Assembly: GCF_905220565.1 (NCBI RefSeq)
Contig: NC_059418.1
Span: 11,151,441-11,215,440, forward strand
DNA length: 64,000 nucleotides
Source: Melitaea cinxia
Taxonomy: Eukaryota > Arthropoda > Insecta > Lepidoptera > Nymphalidae
Direction: 5' to 3'
This document shows, piece by piece, positions 57,401 to 64,000 of this stretch (the first letter of the stretch is position 1; each line of letters opens with the position of its first letter). The notes beneath the pieces are model-generated. The model saw nothing but the letters and a program-made list of their open reading frames with translations, did no database searches and had not been told where the DNA came from. Both the position numbers and the translations under genes were made by a program.

Positions 57401-60400
57401 GTCCGACTCTCCGTCTCCGGACTTTCATCATCGCTGTCGCTGTCAGAACTGTCCGACGATGACGAACTGCCCGATGATGATGAAGACGATGACGAACTCG
57501 AACTACCTGTGATTTGAAGCCTGTTACAGTAGCTGATGCGTGTGGTCGCCTAAAACATCGACGGTTTGCGGATTCGATTCCCGCTCGGGATGGATATTTG
57601 TATTCGAACAAATATTTCAAGCAAAGGTCCCGGTTGTTATCATAAATACCTAAAAGCGATCGGTACTCATAGCAGGCAACATATCCGCCAACTCGCAGTG
57701 GAGCAGCGTGGTGGGTTAAGCTCTGATCGTTCTCCTACGTGGAGATAGTGCCCAGCAGTGGGATGATGCAAGCTGAATGGATCACTGGACCGATTTTAAT
57801 GATATTTCGCACAGATACGTAACATGTTAGATTAATGACCGCGATATTTACATTGCAAAACTAAAAAAAAACGAGTGTGCTTTAGACCACACGACTGGAG
57901 TAAAACTTTTTCGGCACCATCTAACGTATATTTCCCTCTCAACTTCCATCTACCTCGTCCGATCACACTTTTCGTAACGCCCTCGTCACGCATTCACCAG
58001 CTTACTCCCCAAGTCAAGCGTGCGTGAAGAGGTTTTACAGCGATACGAAGTTCGCCATGTATTGTCAGCTAGTTATTACATTTTTTTTTATGTCACTAGG
58101 TCGGCAAACAAGCGTACGGCTCACCTGATGGTAAGCGATTACCGTAGCTTATAGACGCCTGCAACAACAGAAGCATCGCAAGCGCGTTGCCGACCCAATC
58201 CCCAATCCCCCAGGAGCTCTGGTCACCTTACTCACCAACAGGAACACAATACTGCTTGAAAGCAGTATTATTTATCTGTGATCTTCTGTAAGGTCGAGGT
58301 ACTACCCCAGTTGGGCTGCTCCATATTTTGAGCAGGAAATTCCTGCTGTGCCCTACCTCAGTTAAGTTACATAAAATCGAACCTCCATCCTTCGCGTCAC
58401 CGTCCACGCTGGACGCCGAACTGCTACTGTCCGAACTATTGGAGCTCTCGTCCAACCTGTCGATTCTTGCGTCCATTTCTTTGACAGATGCACAATCTGA
58501 AAACGATAATATGTTATTATAATTATAATATGAAAGTGACAAGCGTACGGCTCACCTGATGGTAAGCGATTACCGCAGCTTATAAGACGTCCGCAACACC
58601 AGAAGCATCGCAAGCGCGTTGCCAAACCTACCCCATTCCCCCCAGGAGCTCTGCCCACCTTACTCACAACAGGAACAAAACACTGCTTGAAAGCAGTATT
58701 ATTTAGCTGTGATCTTCTGTAAAGTTGGAATAGTCCCTAGTCAGTAGACCAATGGTCTATTCATTAGATCAACGGTCTACTCAGTAGACCAGTGTCAGAA
58801 ACAATACTGATCGCCAGCATATCTAGGATCTCCGGCTACCTTAATCACAGGAACACAGAACTGCTTGGAAGCAGTATTATTTAGCTGTGGTCTTTTGTAA
58901 GGTCAAGGTACAACTGCTCCAGATATTGCGCAGGATATACCCTGAGTCCTCATCCCACAAATGCGACAAAGGGACTGACCTTCCGAGCTCCGAACTGATA
59001 GCACCTCGTCTTCATCTCTAGCCAGCCTCTGAACTTGGTCCATCGGAGGTTTCTTGAAATTCGCAGCGAGCAAGTGTGCTTCGTACATATCATCCTGTAG
59101 AACGAAATTAGATGTTGCTTTAGTACATAAAATATAGACGACGCCTTACGCTGGCGGTTGCGTGTTCGATCCCCGCACATGACAAACATTTGTATTAGTC
59201 ATATAGTTGTTTGTCGTTGTCTGGGTGTTTGTGCCTGTGTATTGTGTTTTTTCGGACCCCCGACACAGGGGCAACAAGCGTACGGCTCACCTAATGGTAA
59301 GCGATTACCGTAGCTTATAGACGTCTGCAACACCAGAAGCATCGCAAGCGCGTTGCCGACCCTATCCCCAATTCCCCCCAGGAGCTCTGGTCACCTTACT
59401 CCCCAACAGGAACACAACATTGCTTGAAAGCAGTCTTATTTATCTGTGATCTTCTGTAAGGTCGAGGTACTACCCCAGTTGGGCTGTTCTGTGTTTTGAG
59501 CAGAAAATGTCCAGCTGTGCCCTACCTCAGTTAAGTGTGTTAGTGGGGAGGGGTTGTTTTTTTTTATATTACTAAAATCGAATTCTCAATCTATCAATAA
59601 TTTTATTGTGTCTCAATTCGACTGCATATATATATATATATATTGTATGTTACCTCAGAACTTTTGACTAGATGGACCGATTTCAATGATTTTTATTTTA
59701 ATCGAAAAATTTCGACTTTTTTTGTTAGCGAACAAACACAATTATTTTTATTTACAACCCTGTTATACACTATCAGTAGTAAGCGGATGCAGATAAGAGT
59801 ATTGTAACAGTCCGTAAGAGCGTCTAAAGTTATTTGAAAGCGTTCACTTTTCGCATTTAGGAGATTTACTTGATTTTGTGCTGTATCCACACACATACAA
59901 ACTTTTTAATAATCATCATCACTTCAGCCTAATACAGTCCACTGCTGGACGGACATAAGCCTCCACGAGTTCACGTCAAAAATGACGTGAGCTCATGTGT
60001 ACATTAACAAAAATTATTGGCATTTTAGAAATTATCTTCCTGACCTTTCGAAATCATTGGACTTTCATACCAAATCATTCGATGATCTCAAAATTAAAAC
60101 ACAAGCTATGTCCAAAGATATTATTGAAGTTGAAAAATACCGTCTCTTAAATGTTGAACGAGATTTAAATATTCAACAGCAGCGTGACAGCTTGTGTAAT
60201 ATCGAAATATCTGAATTTCCCGAGAAGAAAAATGAGGACCTTCCTCAGATACTATTATCAATATGTACGTATACACCGGCTTTAGATGTTCAGGCAACTT
60301 TTTTTTTTATGTCACTAGGTCGGCAAACAAGCGTACGGCTCACCTGATGGTAAGATATTACCGTAGCTTATAGACGCCTGCAACACCAGAAGCATCGCAA

Positions 60401-63090
60401 GCGCGTTGCCGACCCAATCCCCCCCCCCCAGGAGCTCTGGTCACCTTACTCACCAACAGGAACACAACATTGCTTGAAAGCAGTATTATTTATCTGTGAT
60501 CTTCTGTAATGCATGTATTTTACATATAAGGTTTCTCTGGAATCACACTATTTACTAAAGAAAGCCGCATCAAAATCAGTTTTGTAAATTTAAAGATTTA
60601 AGCACACAGACAACGGGAAGCGACTTTGTTTTACACTGTGTAGTGATATTGAAGGTTTTATCGTTGCTTCATCCGTTAAATTGTCCATTCGCTAAAATTG
60701 TAGTTCGGGATCAATTCTTACCTTGTCGATATTCGCATATTTCTCGTGTATATGTCTCAGAGCGCGGAGGTTCTCGTCCAAACTTAGTGAATCGGACGCT
60801 TGGCTCGGCGATCCTGAACAAAATCCTAAATTATTATTATTAAAAACAATTAGAGGTATAATTCAAAAGTGAAGGTCAAATTGAGGTCATATTTCTATAG
60901 GCATTGGGTGTTATTGTCTGAATTTTTTTTTGGGGCTTCGTTTTGAAAGACCTAAAGTTATAAGTGAAACTTTAACAGTGAAGGTCAAATCGAGATCATA
61001 TTTTGACTTTGGGTATATGGGTCTGGAAATTTAGTTTTATGAGCGATTCGAAGCTATTTTGAAGTAAAACTTCTTTACGCATGTTTGAATTGGGGAATGA
61101 GCTGGTGAACGCGTGACAAGTGTCACAAAAAGTGTGATCCGGCAAAGCGAACGGAAGTTGAGAGGGAGATATGTCAGTAAAGATAGAAAGAGAGAGAGGG
61201 ACATTTCGTATCTGTAGGAGCTCACATATGATTCTTTTTTTTTTCAAATACTTCTAAGTGTACTTGATATTGGCTTACACCCGCGTCTTCACTCACATAA
61301 AGCAGGAAAAACATTATTTTATATATCTGTAAAGCTACCGGGCGACTTACATACCATCAACCACAGGCCCAATTATACCAGTTTTTACAACATTTTTCAT
61401 TGTTACTCCGCTCCAAATGATCGTAGCGCGATTTTATATAGCCTTTACCCTTGATATAAACATATCTAAAAACATAATAATGTTTCTATTCGGCCCAGTA
61501 GTTCCTGAGATTAACGTTTTCAAACTTGTCATCTTGATAATACTAATATAAATTAAGCAAAGCTTTACCAAGATCGGGCTCGTCGTCACTGTCGACTGTG
61601 ATTGGTTCCGTATTCAGTGGCATCAAATTGCTTCTAACGCGGATCTCTGAAAAAAACAATAGAATAAACATTCTCTTTACTAATTCTTCTTCTTTTTTGC
61701 CTGGTTATTTCCCATTTTCTTTACTTATCTCTTACTAAATTATTTAATTTAATTTAATATCTTTATTGTAATTCAAAAAGGATTTACATTTCGATAATTT
61801 TGTTTACTCGCAAACGAAAAAACCCGACTTCAATTACATCGACAAGTAATACAATGTAGGTCGACGAAAAAGTAAATACCCATTTTTAGACATAGCTCAA
61901 AAATCAATCATCAGATCTTGATCAAAATTTAAATGGGACCACGTGACACGCACCACCTTTCGATTAAAAAAAAAAAACATCGAAATCGGTCCATCCAGTC
62001 AAAAGTTTTGGATAACATACATAAAATAAAAGTGTGTGTACTTATGTACGCACGTAAGAAGGTATACTTCATTGGCTAGCTAACTTCACGTTGCTAACTT
62101 CTTCGTTGACTAGCTAACTTCGGGGTGTCGGTTTTTTTGTGACGGTGCGCGCGCGCATCGTAAAGATTTACTTCCATTATTTTTCCCTTACGCGCCAAAA
62201 GTATAACTTAAAAAAATACAGTCGAATTGAGAACCTCCTACTTTTTAACCGACTTCCAAAAAAGGAGGAGGTTCTCAATTCGACTGTATTTTTTTTTATG
62301 TATGTTACATCAGAACTTTTGACCGTGTGGACCGATTTCGACAAATTTAGTTTTAATCGAAAGGTGGTGTGTGCCAATTGGTCACATTTAAATTTTATCG
62401 AGATCTGATAACTACTTTTTGACTAATCTTTGATAACGCGTAGTTGCTTGACTATTTTTTCGTCGATCTACGTTGTATTACTTGTCGATGTAATTGAAGT
62501 CGGTTTTTTTTTTCGTTTGCGAGCAAACACAATTATTTAGAAGTTGATTAACAAAAAAAAGAGATGAGCAAGAGGCGACAGAAATTTTCTCGTAAATCTA
62601 GAAAAGGCATCTGCCCACCAATTGGGATATTAATTTAATTTTGAGTTTCATACAATCCATCACATACGTACGTTTTCCACTCATATGCTAAAACTACTGA
62701 GTCGATTTCAACGAAATTAAATTTAAAAACAGCTAAAGACACTTTTATCCCGAAAATCAGACTATATTGATTAAAAAAAAAAATTGTGTGATTATTTCAT
62801 TAGTGAGACAATTCTTTTTTTTTTTTTTTAATTGAATTATTTAAATTTTTGTTAAATTTAATGTTATTTATATACAAAAATCTATAGATAGAGGTAAAAT
62901 TAGTTATCAACTTAACTAATGCACTGGGTTCACTGTAATGTTAGTTTTAAGTTTTTAATGTATAAATAAATAAATAAATAAAATAAATAAAAAACACCAT
63001 CTCACTTGGTTGATCCGGTTGTTTAGAGGTCACTTGGTCAGTCTTCCTTGGTCGTCCCCGCTTGCCTTTGACACGGTCAGAATTGGGCGT
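42346..63090 (-). CDS. C2H2 zinc-finger protein with AT-hook, 3' eleven coding exons
   Basis: Eleven minus-strand exons (63090-63006, 61646-61569, 60813-60722, 59094-58980, 58496-58383, 57506-57377, 56848-56648, 55362-55234, 54443-54328, 47749-47550, 42423-42346) join with matching phases into 445 residues plus TAA. In order: an AT-hook (GKRGRPRK), an acidic region, a Ser/Asp run, a second acidic/Ser region, and six C2H2 fingers, nearly all C-x2-C-x12-H-x3/4-H. This is the layout of a nuclear DNA-binding regulator. The N-terminus, possibly with other domains, lies beyond 64000. I do not recognise a specific orthologue. The last intron contains the amplified exon array. Confidence 0.9.
42560..43000 (-). 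repeat. 24-bp minisatellite next to the zinc-finger array
   Basis: Imperfect tandem repeats of about 24 bp (plus-strand core gtgacattgtgaaggtgtga), clearest from 42690 to 42960 and decaying towards 42560. The minus strand reads as repeated Ser-Pro-Cys-His-Thr-Phe-Thr-Met, but this lies in the intron. It begins where the broken last copy of the finger array ends. Confidence 0.85.
43014..47658 (-). repeat. Tandem amplification of a zinc-finger exon/intron boundary, 28 full copies plus one broken copy
   Basis: Each unit, read on the minus strand, is the last ~97 nt of the penultimate exon (finger 5 plus YRCVVCK), the donor gtgcac, a (CA)n run and about 40 nt of intron containing CTGAC. The string caccttgcagacgacgcagc marks each unit on the plus strand, at 43113, 43269, 43437, 43601, 43769, 43925, 44089, 44257, 44425, 44593, 44761, 44917, 45081, 45249, 45405, 45573, 45741, 45907, 46071, 46235, 46403, 46567, 46735, 46899, 47055, 47219, 47383 and 47547. 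Periods are 168 (11 times), 164 (10), 156 (5) and 166 (1). A 29th copy at 43014-43080 is cut in mid-exon. Outside the TG run only a handful of substitutions are seen (near 43310, 43323, 45435, 46343-46344, 47016, 47500). Such identity implies very recent expansion or constant homogenisation. Confidence 0.95.
47550..47749 (-). CDS. Zinc-finger gene exon: fingers 4, 5 and start of 6 (founder of the array)
   Basis: Acceptor attcgtgttgcag, donor gtgcac (phase 0). Encodes 66 residues: finger 4 (RCSECGASFARYEQLRRHRT then HAH), an Ala/Pro linker, finger 5 (ACAQCGKRFSHAHSLTRHMH then NH), and YRCVVCK, the Cys half of finger 6. It is very GC-rich. Its 3' part from about 47658 downwards, with the donor and first intron bases, is the unit amplified 28-fold in the following intron. 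Confidence 0.9.
47766..47990 (+). mobile_element. SINE S1, 5'-truncated, next to the array founder exon
   Basis: ttatttccagtttagatgtc, tggtctccccaccgtgcctc to cccatgctcagcagtgggag. It starts about 15 bp from the acceptor of exon 47749-47550. Confidence 0.8.
48000..48470. other. Intron sequence without gene
   Basis: Between the S1 SINE piece and LINE copy 1. No coding signal. It shows ccaagagaaaaattc twice within about 40 bp and several ctgtct words, resembling 53456-54150. Confidence 0.4.
48478..50212 (-). pseudogene. RTE-type LINE fragment, copy 1 (reverse transcriptase and 3' end)
   Basis: Minus-strand sequence with frameshifts and stops. The C-terminal RT segment (49191-48898) shows NLDKTKVMFKN, VVKDYVYLGH and LGRKNFEKEADRRMRLGWA, typical of RTE-like endonuclease/reverse transcriptase proteins. 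The 3' end at about 48478 carries the tail ggcctgtgtccagcagcg...ataggctg that also ends SINE families S1 and C. It is 5' truncated around 50212, where copy 2 starts. Dead element. Confidence 0.8.
50213..51603 (-). pseudogene. RTE-type LINE fragment, copy 2 (endonuclease and start of RT)
   Basis: From 51603 downwards: endonuclease segments YSLKVIQVYAPNSADDEVED, TRNEIDFIIVD-type and CSDRRLLRGTLN-type motifs in broken frames, the endonuclease-RT linker, then RT motifs KNYRPISFLSHVYKLF and PPEQAGFRNGYSSLDHI at 50440-50230. The content of 50230-50800 overlaps that of 49620-50150 in copy 1, so these are two overlapping pieces in the same orientation. The 5' side stops exactly at the TTAA of the foldback element. 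Confidence 0.78.
51608..53301. mobile_element. TTAA-flanked foldback (long inverted repeat) element, non-autonomous
   Basis: The ends are inverted copies starting GAGCCATTTCAC, and TTAA flanks both sides (51604-51607 and 53302-53305). Inverted similarity runs inwards for several hundred bp: 51608-51955 pairs with about 52970-53301, and 51960-52065 pairs with about 52675-52795. The right arm carries about 170 bp extra. No transposase-like frame is seen in the 600-bp centre. TTAA targets are typical of piggyBac-type elements, so a piggyBac-related non-autonomous element is my best guess. Confidence 0.75.
53306..53455 (-). mobile_element. SINE family C fragment
   Basis: Reads gccagc..., tcggcttcaatagttccaag and ends ccgtagccacacagct, the inverted 5' half of family C (compare 17610-17945). 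It directly abuts the foldback element. Confidence 0.75.
53456..54150. other. Intron sequence with degenerate CTGTCTGA-like motif
   Basis: No gene seen. The stretch has many loose repeats of CTGACAAACTGTCTGA-type words and a short repeat-A piece near 53805-53860. A similar texture occurs at 48050-48420, on the other side of the LINE/foldback insertions in the same intron, suggesting one old cryptically repetitive tract split by later insertions. Confidence 0.4.
54286..54302. repeat. Intronic palindrome GGTCTACTCAGTAGACC, copy 1
   Basis: Eight-base arms around one C, 25 bp from the donor of exon 54443-54328. A near-copy (agtctactcagtagacca) is just before it. Exact copies recur at 55177-55193 and 58774-58790. 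Confidence 0.95.
54328..54443 (-). CDS. Zinc-finger gene exon: end of finger 2, finger 3
   Basis: Acceptor ttcgttacag, donor gtgagt. KAEVH closes finger 2 (H-x4-H). Finger 3 follows: RCEVCRKCFEDDAELAAHDR then TH. Ends TADERA plus one base, phase 1. Confidence 0.88.
55177..55193. repeat. Intronic palindrome GGTCTACTCAGTAGACC, copy 2
   Basis: The same 17-mer about 40 bp from the donor of exon 55362-55234, followed by ttggtctttccagtagacca, a diverged copy. Confidence 0.95.
55234..55362 (-). CDS. Zinc-finger gene exon: end of finger 1, start of finger 2
   Basis: Acceptor cttccaacag, donor gttagt. Encodes KIHRRVH (the H-x3-H of finger 1), a basic Ser/Arg linker, then YECDCCNETFNRREKLWEH, finger 2 up to its first histidine. 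Phase 2 out. Confidence 0.88.
55388..55550. mobile_element. Short element M1
   Basis: gaccacacgaccgaagtaaa to ctccccaagtcgagcgagtg and agaagttgtacttc. Lies 25 bp before a zinc-finger exon. Confidence 0.7.
56335..56640 (+). mobile_element. SINE C 5' fragment fused to repeat A
   Basis: ctgcgtggctacggtactaa to ctggctttgaaatacacaga is family C, broken before its hairpin. From about 56520 family A follows (gatccacacaggtgaaaagt, cctcctccttttttggaagt). A 60-bp family A start precedes it at 56277. Confidence 0.7.
56648..56848 (-). CDS. Zinc-finger gene exon: acidic region and first half of finger 1
   Basis: Acceptor tctattgcag, donor gtaagt. Encodes 66 residues beginning RSFGAWSYSLQSGTNTDSGS, through DEISESENESADK, into FQCHLCRKWYSTRVTL. 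The C-x2-C of finger 1 is here and its histidines are in the next exon. Phase 1 start after an AG carry-over, phase 2 out. Confidence 0.88.
57302..57338. repeat. (CATA)n microsatellite
   Basis: About nine CATA units. A run of about 13 C lies at 57250. Confidence 0.95.
57377..57506 (-). CDS. Zinc-finger gene exon: poly-Ser/Asp
   Basis: Acceptor tcaaatcacag, donor gtgagt. Encodes a run of Ser broken by one Gly, then DSSDSDSDDESPETESRTAN and SVEDD; phase 1 in, phase 2 out. Acidic Ser-rich stretches are common in nuclear regulators and are likely casein-kinase targets (inference). A diverged inverted copy of part of this exon lies at about 63710-63770. Confidence 0.83.
57571..57778 (+). mobile_element. 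SINE S1 copy with internal deletion
   Basis: gattcgattcccgctcggga and gttatcataaatacctaaaa to gcccagcagtgggatgatgc. The central ctccccaccgtgcctcgg block is missing. It borders the poly-Ser exon. Confidence 0.75.
57872..58042. mobile_element. Short element M1
   Basis: cgagtgtgctttagaccaca to gtcaagcgtgcgtgaagagg and ttttac. About 170 bp. Confidence 0.73.
58082..58362 (-). mobile_element. SINE S2 copy
   Basis: ttttttatgtcactaggtcg to ctgctgtgccctacctcag. Ends about 20 bp from a zinc-finger donor. Confidence 0.83.
58383..58496 (-). CDS. Zinc-finger gene exon: Ser/Asp-rich, squeezed between two SINEs
   Basis: Acceptor atcgttttcag; the donor gttcga is weak but phase 1 fits the next exon. Encodes CASVKEMDARIDRLDESSNS then SDSSSSASSVDGDAKDG. 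SINE-S2 copies end about 20 bp beyond the donor (58082-58362) and start about 40 bp before the acceptor (58539). Confidence 0.8.
58539..58955 (-). mobile_element. Two SINE S2 fragments
   Basis: 58539-58735 starts caagcgtacggctcacctga. 58815-58955 is a second, more diverged piece (tctccggctaccttaatcac; actgcttggaagcagtatta). The palindrome copy 3 lies between them. Confidence 0.75.
58774..58790. repeat. Intronic palindrome GGTCTACTCAGTAGACC, copy 3
   Basis: The same 17-mer in the intron between exons 59094-58980 and 58496-58383, preceded by a diverged copy (aatggtctattcattagatc). Confidence 0.95.
58980..59094 (-). CDS. Zinc-finger gene exon: linker before the Ser-rich region
   Basis: Acceptor tcgttctacag, donor gtcagt. 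Encodes DDMYEAHLLAANFKKPPMDQ then VQRLARDEDEVLSVRSSE plus one base. Phase 0 in, phase 1 out. A SINE-S2 fragment lies just beyond the donor. Confidence 0.82.
59145..59540. mobile_element. S1 head joined to an S2 copy
   Basis: 59150-59240 is a plus-strand S1 head (gttcgatccccgcacatgac). At about 59265 it switches to S2 (gcaacaagcgtacggctcac), which runs to ccagctgtgccctacctcag. Confidence 0.75.
60010..60300 (+). pseudogene. Fragment of a non-LTR retrotransposon ORF1-type protein
   Basis: An open frame gives about 95 residues, coiled-coil-like (KSFDDLKIKTQAMSKDIIEV), followed by CNIEISEFPEKKNEDLPQIL. The pattern of coiled coil followed by an IEI-x-x-x-PEKKNEDL-type segment is that of ORF1 proteins of CR1/jockey-like elements. 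It has no start context, is 5' truncated and is cut by an S2 SINE at 60301. Confidence 0.6.
60301..60512 (-). mobile_element. SINE S2 copy
   Basis: ttttttatgtcactaggtcg to tatctgtgatcttctgtaa, with a run of nine C near 60420. Confidence 0.8.
60722..60813 (-). CDS. Zinc-finger gene exon: helical linker
   Basis: Acceptor gattttgttcag, donor gtaaga. Completes a Gly codon and encodes 30 residues, SPSQASDSLSLDENLRALRH then IHEKYANIDK. Phase 0 out. The reading frame is clean and GC-richer than the surrounding intron. Confidence 0.82.
61062..61225. mobile_element. Short element M1, inverted
   Basis: aagtaaaacttctttacgca, ttggggaatgagctggtgaa and cacaaaaagtgtgatccggc. The distal end merges into a gagagaga stretch. 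Confidence 0.7.
61569..61646 (-). CDS. Zinc-finger gene exon: acidic linker
   Basis: Acceptor gttttttcag, donor gtaaag. Phase 1 in and out. Encodes IRVRSNLMPLNTEPITVDSD then DEPDL. Phase agreement with both neighbours is the main support. Confidence 0.8.
61797..62030. mobile_element. Repeat family A fragment
   Basis: actcgcaaacgaaaaaaccc-type start, cgacttcaattacatcgaca and ggtccatccagtcaaaagtt. Confidence 0.7.
62205..62537. mobile_element. Repeat family A unit preceded by an inverted stub
   Basis: A stub (cagtcgaattgagaacctcc) faces a full unit that starts ttaaccgacttccaaaaaag and ends gtaattgaagtcggtttttt, cgtttgcgagcaaacacaat. The stub and unit form a hairpin centred near 62252. Confidence 0.78.
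62940..62996. repeat. (AATA)n low-complexity tract
   Basis: aaataaataaataaaataaa just before a zinc-finger donor. A second (AAT)n tract lies at about 63349-63372. Confidence 0.85.
63006..63090 (-). CDS. Zinc-finger gene exon: AT-hook
   Basis: On the minus strand the acceptor attttcag precedes ACG and the donor is gtgag. Encodes TPNSDRVKGKRGRPRKTDQ followed by VTSKQPDQP plus one base (phase 1). The KRGRPRK core is a classic AT-hook that binds the minor groove of AT-rich DNA. Confidence 0.85.
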
Positions 63091-63144
63091 CTGAAAATTA
63101 AAATATAATTTAACTCCATTGACTTTTGAAAGATAAGAACACAA

Positions 63145-63305
63145 TCGCTAGGATTGGAGCTTAATCCACCACGCTGCTCCGCTGCGGATTGGCGGATATA
63201 TTCCCTAATATGAGTTACGATCGCTATCAGGTGTACATGATAACGACCGGGACCGACGCTTTAACGTGCTCTCCGAGGCACGGTGGGGAAACCAACAAGG
63301 ACATA
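63145..63305 (-). mobile_element. SINE S1, inverted fragment
   Basis: gagcttaatccaccacgctg to gtgctctccgaggcacggtg, gggaaacc. Confidence 0.8.
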
Positions 63306-63597
63306 AGCTAGATATAAGTATATTATTTAAGGAAAAAAAAGAAAAAAAAAATAATAATAATAATAATAATAAAACATAGATAAATTGTATTGTAATAATA
63401 CATTAGAACAAGAACCGGTCGGTGGACTCAAGTCTCTTTTGGAGACATTAAGTTAGTCTAACTTGAACAGTTATGTTGCTGAGTAACGCCTATCTTGAAA
63501 TAAAAAAAAAATAAAAATTGCATGTTTTTGGAATAAAAAAGGACATGGGTTCAAAAGCCCGTGGATGTATATCAATTGTATAAAAAAAAAAAAAACC

Positions 63598-63835
63598 CAC
63601 AAGGACAGAAATCTAAATCGGAAAGAAATATTTCTACAAATACAAATGTCCATCCCGAGCGGATATCGAGCCCACAACACGCAGCAACTACTATAACAGC
63701 CTTCGACCCTCAGATAGTCCGAGTTCGTCATCGTCATCATTATCATCGGGCAGTTCTAACGGCGACAGCTTAACGCGCTCTCCGAGGCACGGTGGGGAGA
63801 CCCACAAGGAAAGACATCCAGACCGGAACGGCTTG
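63598..63835. mobile_element. SINE S1-like piece carrying an inverted fragment of the Ser-rich exon
   Basis: cccacaaggacagaaatcta and atgtccatcccgagcggata are inverted S1. From about 63686 to 63770 the text (ctactataacagccttcgac; gagttcgtcatcgtcatcat; ggcgacagctt) matches, on the plus strand, the intron edge and start of exon 57506-57377. At aacgcgctctccgaggcacg the S1 text resumes. Confidence 0.75.
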
Positions 63836-63849
63836 TGTATATAAATAGT

Positions 63850-64000
63850 ATTTTTTTTTTATATCACTAGTTCGGCAAACAAGCGTACGGCTCACCTGAT
63901 GGTAAGATATTACCGTAGCTTATAGACGCCTGCAACACCAGAAGCATCGCAAGCGCGTTGCCGACCCAATCCCCCCCCCCCAGGAGCTCTGGTCACCTTA
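63850..64000 (-). mobile_element. SINE S2 copy, cut by the window end
   Basis: tttttttttatatcactagt, tcggcaaacaagcgtacggc to agctctggtcacctta at the last base. Confidence 0.8.

Overview
This is a window of an animal nuclear genome, almost certainly a moth or butterfly. It is AT-rich, its genes are split by introns with ordinary GT...AG sites, and its introns are packed with short dispersed repeats typical of Lepidoptera: tRNA-derived SINEs, RTE-type LINE fragments, small non-autonomous DNA elements and short Helitron-like elements. There is no prokaryotic gene organisation and no CRISPR, and I found no complete rRNA or functional tRNA gene.

Two real protein-coding genes are visible, pointing at each other. 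On the plus strand, 6850-21443 holds the last seven coding exons of a TIA-1/TIAR (Drosophila Rox8) RNA-binding protein: the second half of RRM2, all of RRM3 and the Gly/Gln-rich tail. Every junction keeps phase and gives 278 residues. The first exons lie upstream of the window. On the minus strand, 63090-42346 holds the last eleven coding exons of a C2H2 zinc-finger protein (445 residues here, all phases consistent): an AT-hook, an acidic Ser/Asp-rich stretch and six C2H2 fingers. Its start lies beyond the right edge. About 21 kb of mostly gene-free AT-rich DNA separates the two 3' ends.

The most striking feature is in the last intron of the zinc-finger gene. The 3' part of the penultimate exon (finger 5, the start of finger 6 and the 5' splice site) plus the first part of the intron has been tandemly amplified to 28 complete copies and one broken copy (43014-47658). 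The copies are nearly identical and differ mainly in the length of a CA/TG run, giving periods of 156, 164, 166 or 168 bp. Each copy could in principle be read as an 87-nt phase-0 exon behind a 69-81-nt intron. The long reading frames on this strand are products of this array, not separate genes.

Other regions: 1-6800 is repeat-rich intron of the Rox8-like gene, with five tandem ~270-bp repeats. 6.9-21.4 kb is Rox8 exons and repeats, including a decayed copy of a multi-copy arthropod gene family (8691-9600). 21.4-29.5 kb is a repeat-poor 3' flank. 29.5-35 kb and 39.6-41.3 kb are repeat clusters. 48.5-53.5 kb is one very large intron filled by two overlapping RTE LINE fragments, a TTAA-flanked foldback element and a SINE piece. 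53.5-64 kb is zinc-finger exons separated by SINEs. Near the right edge a SINE carries an inverted fragment of the gene's own Ser-rich exon.
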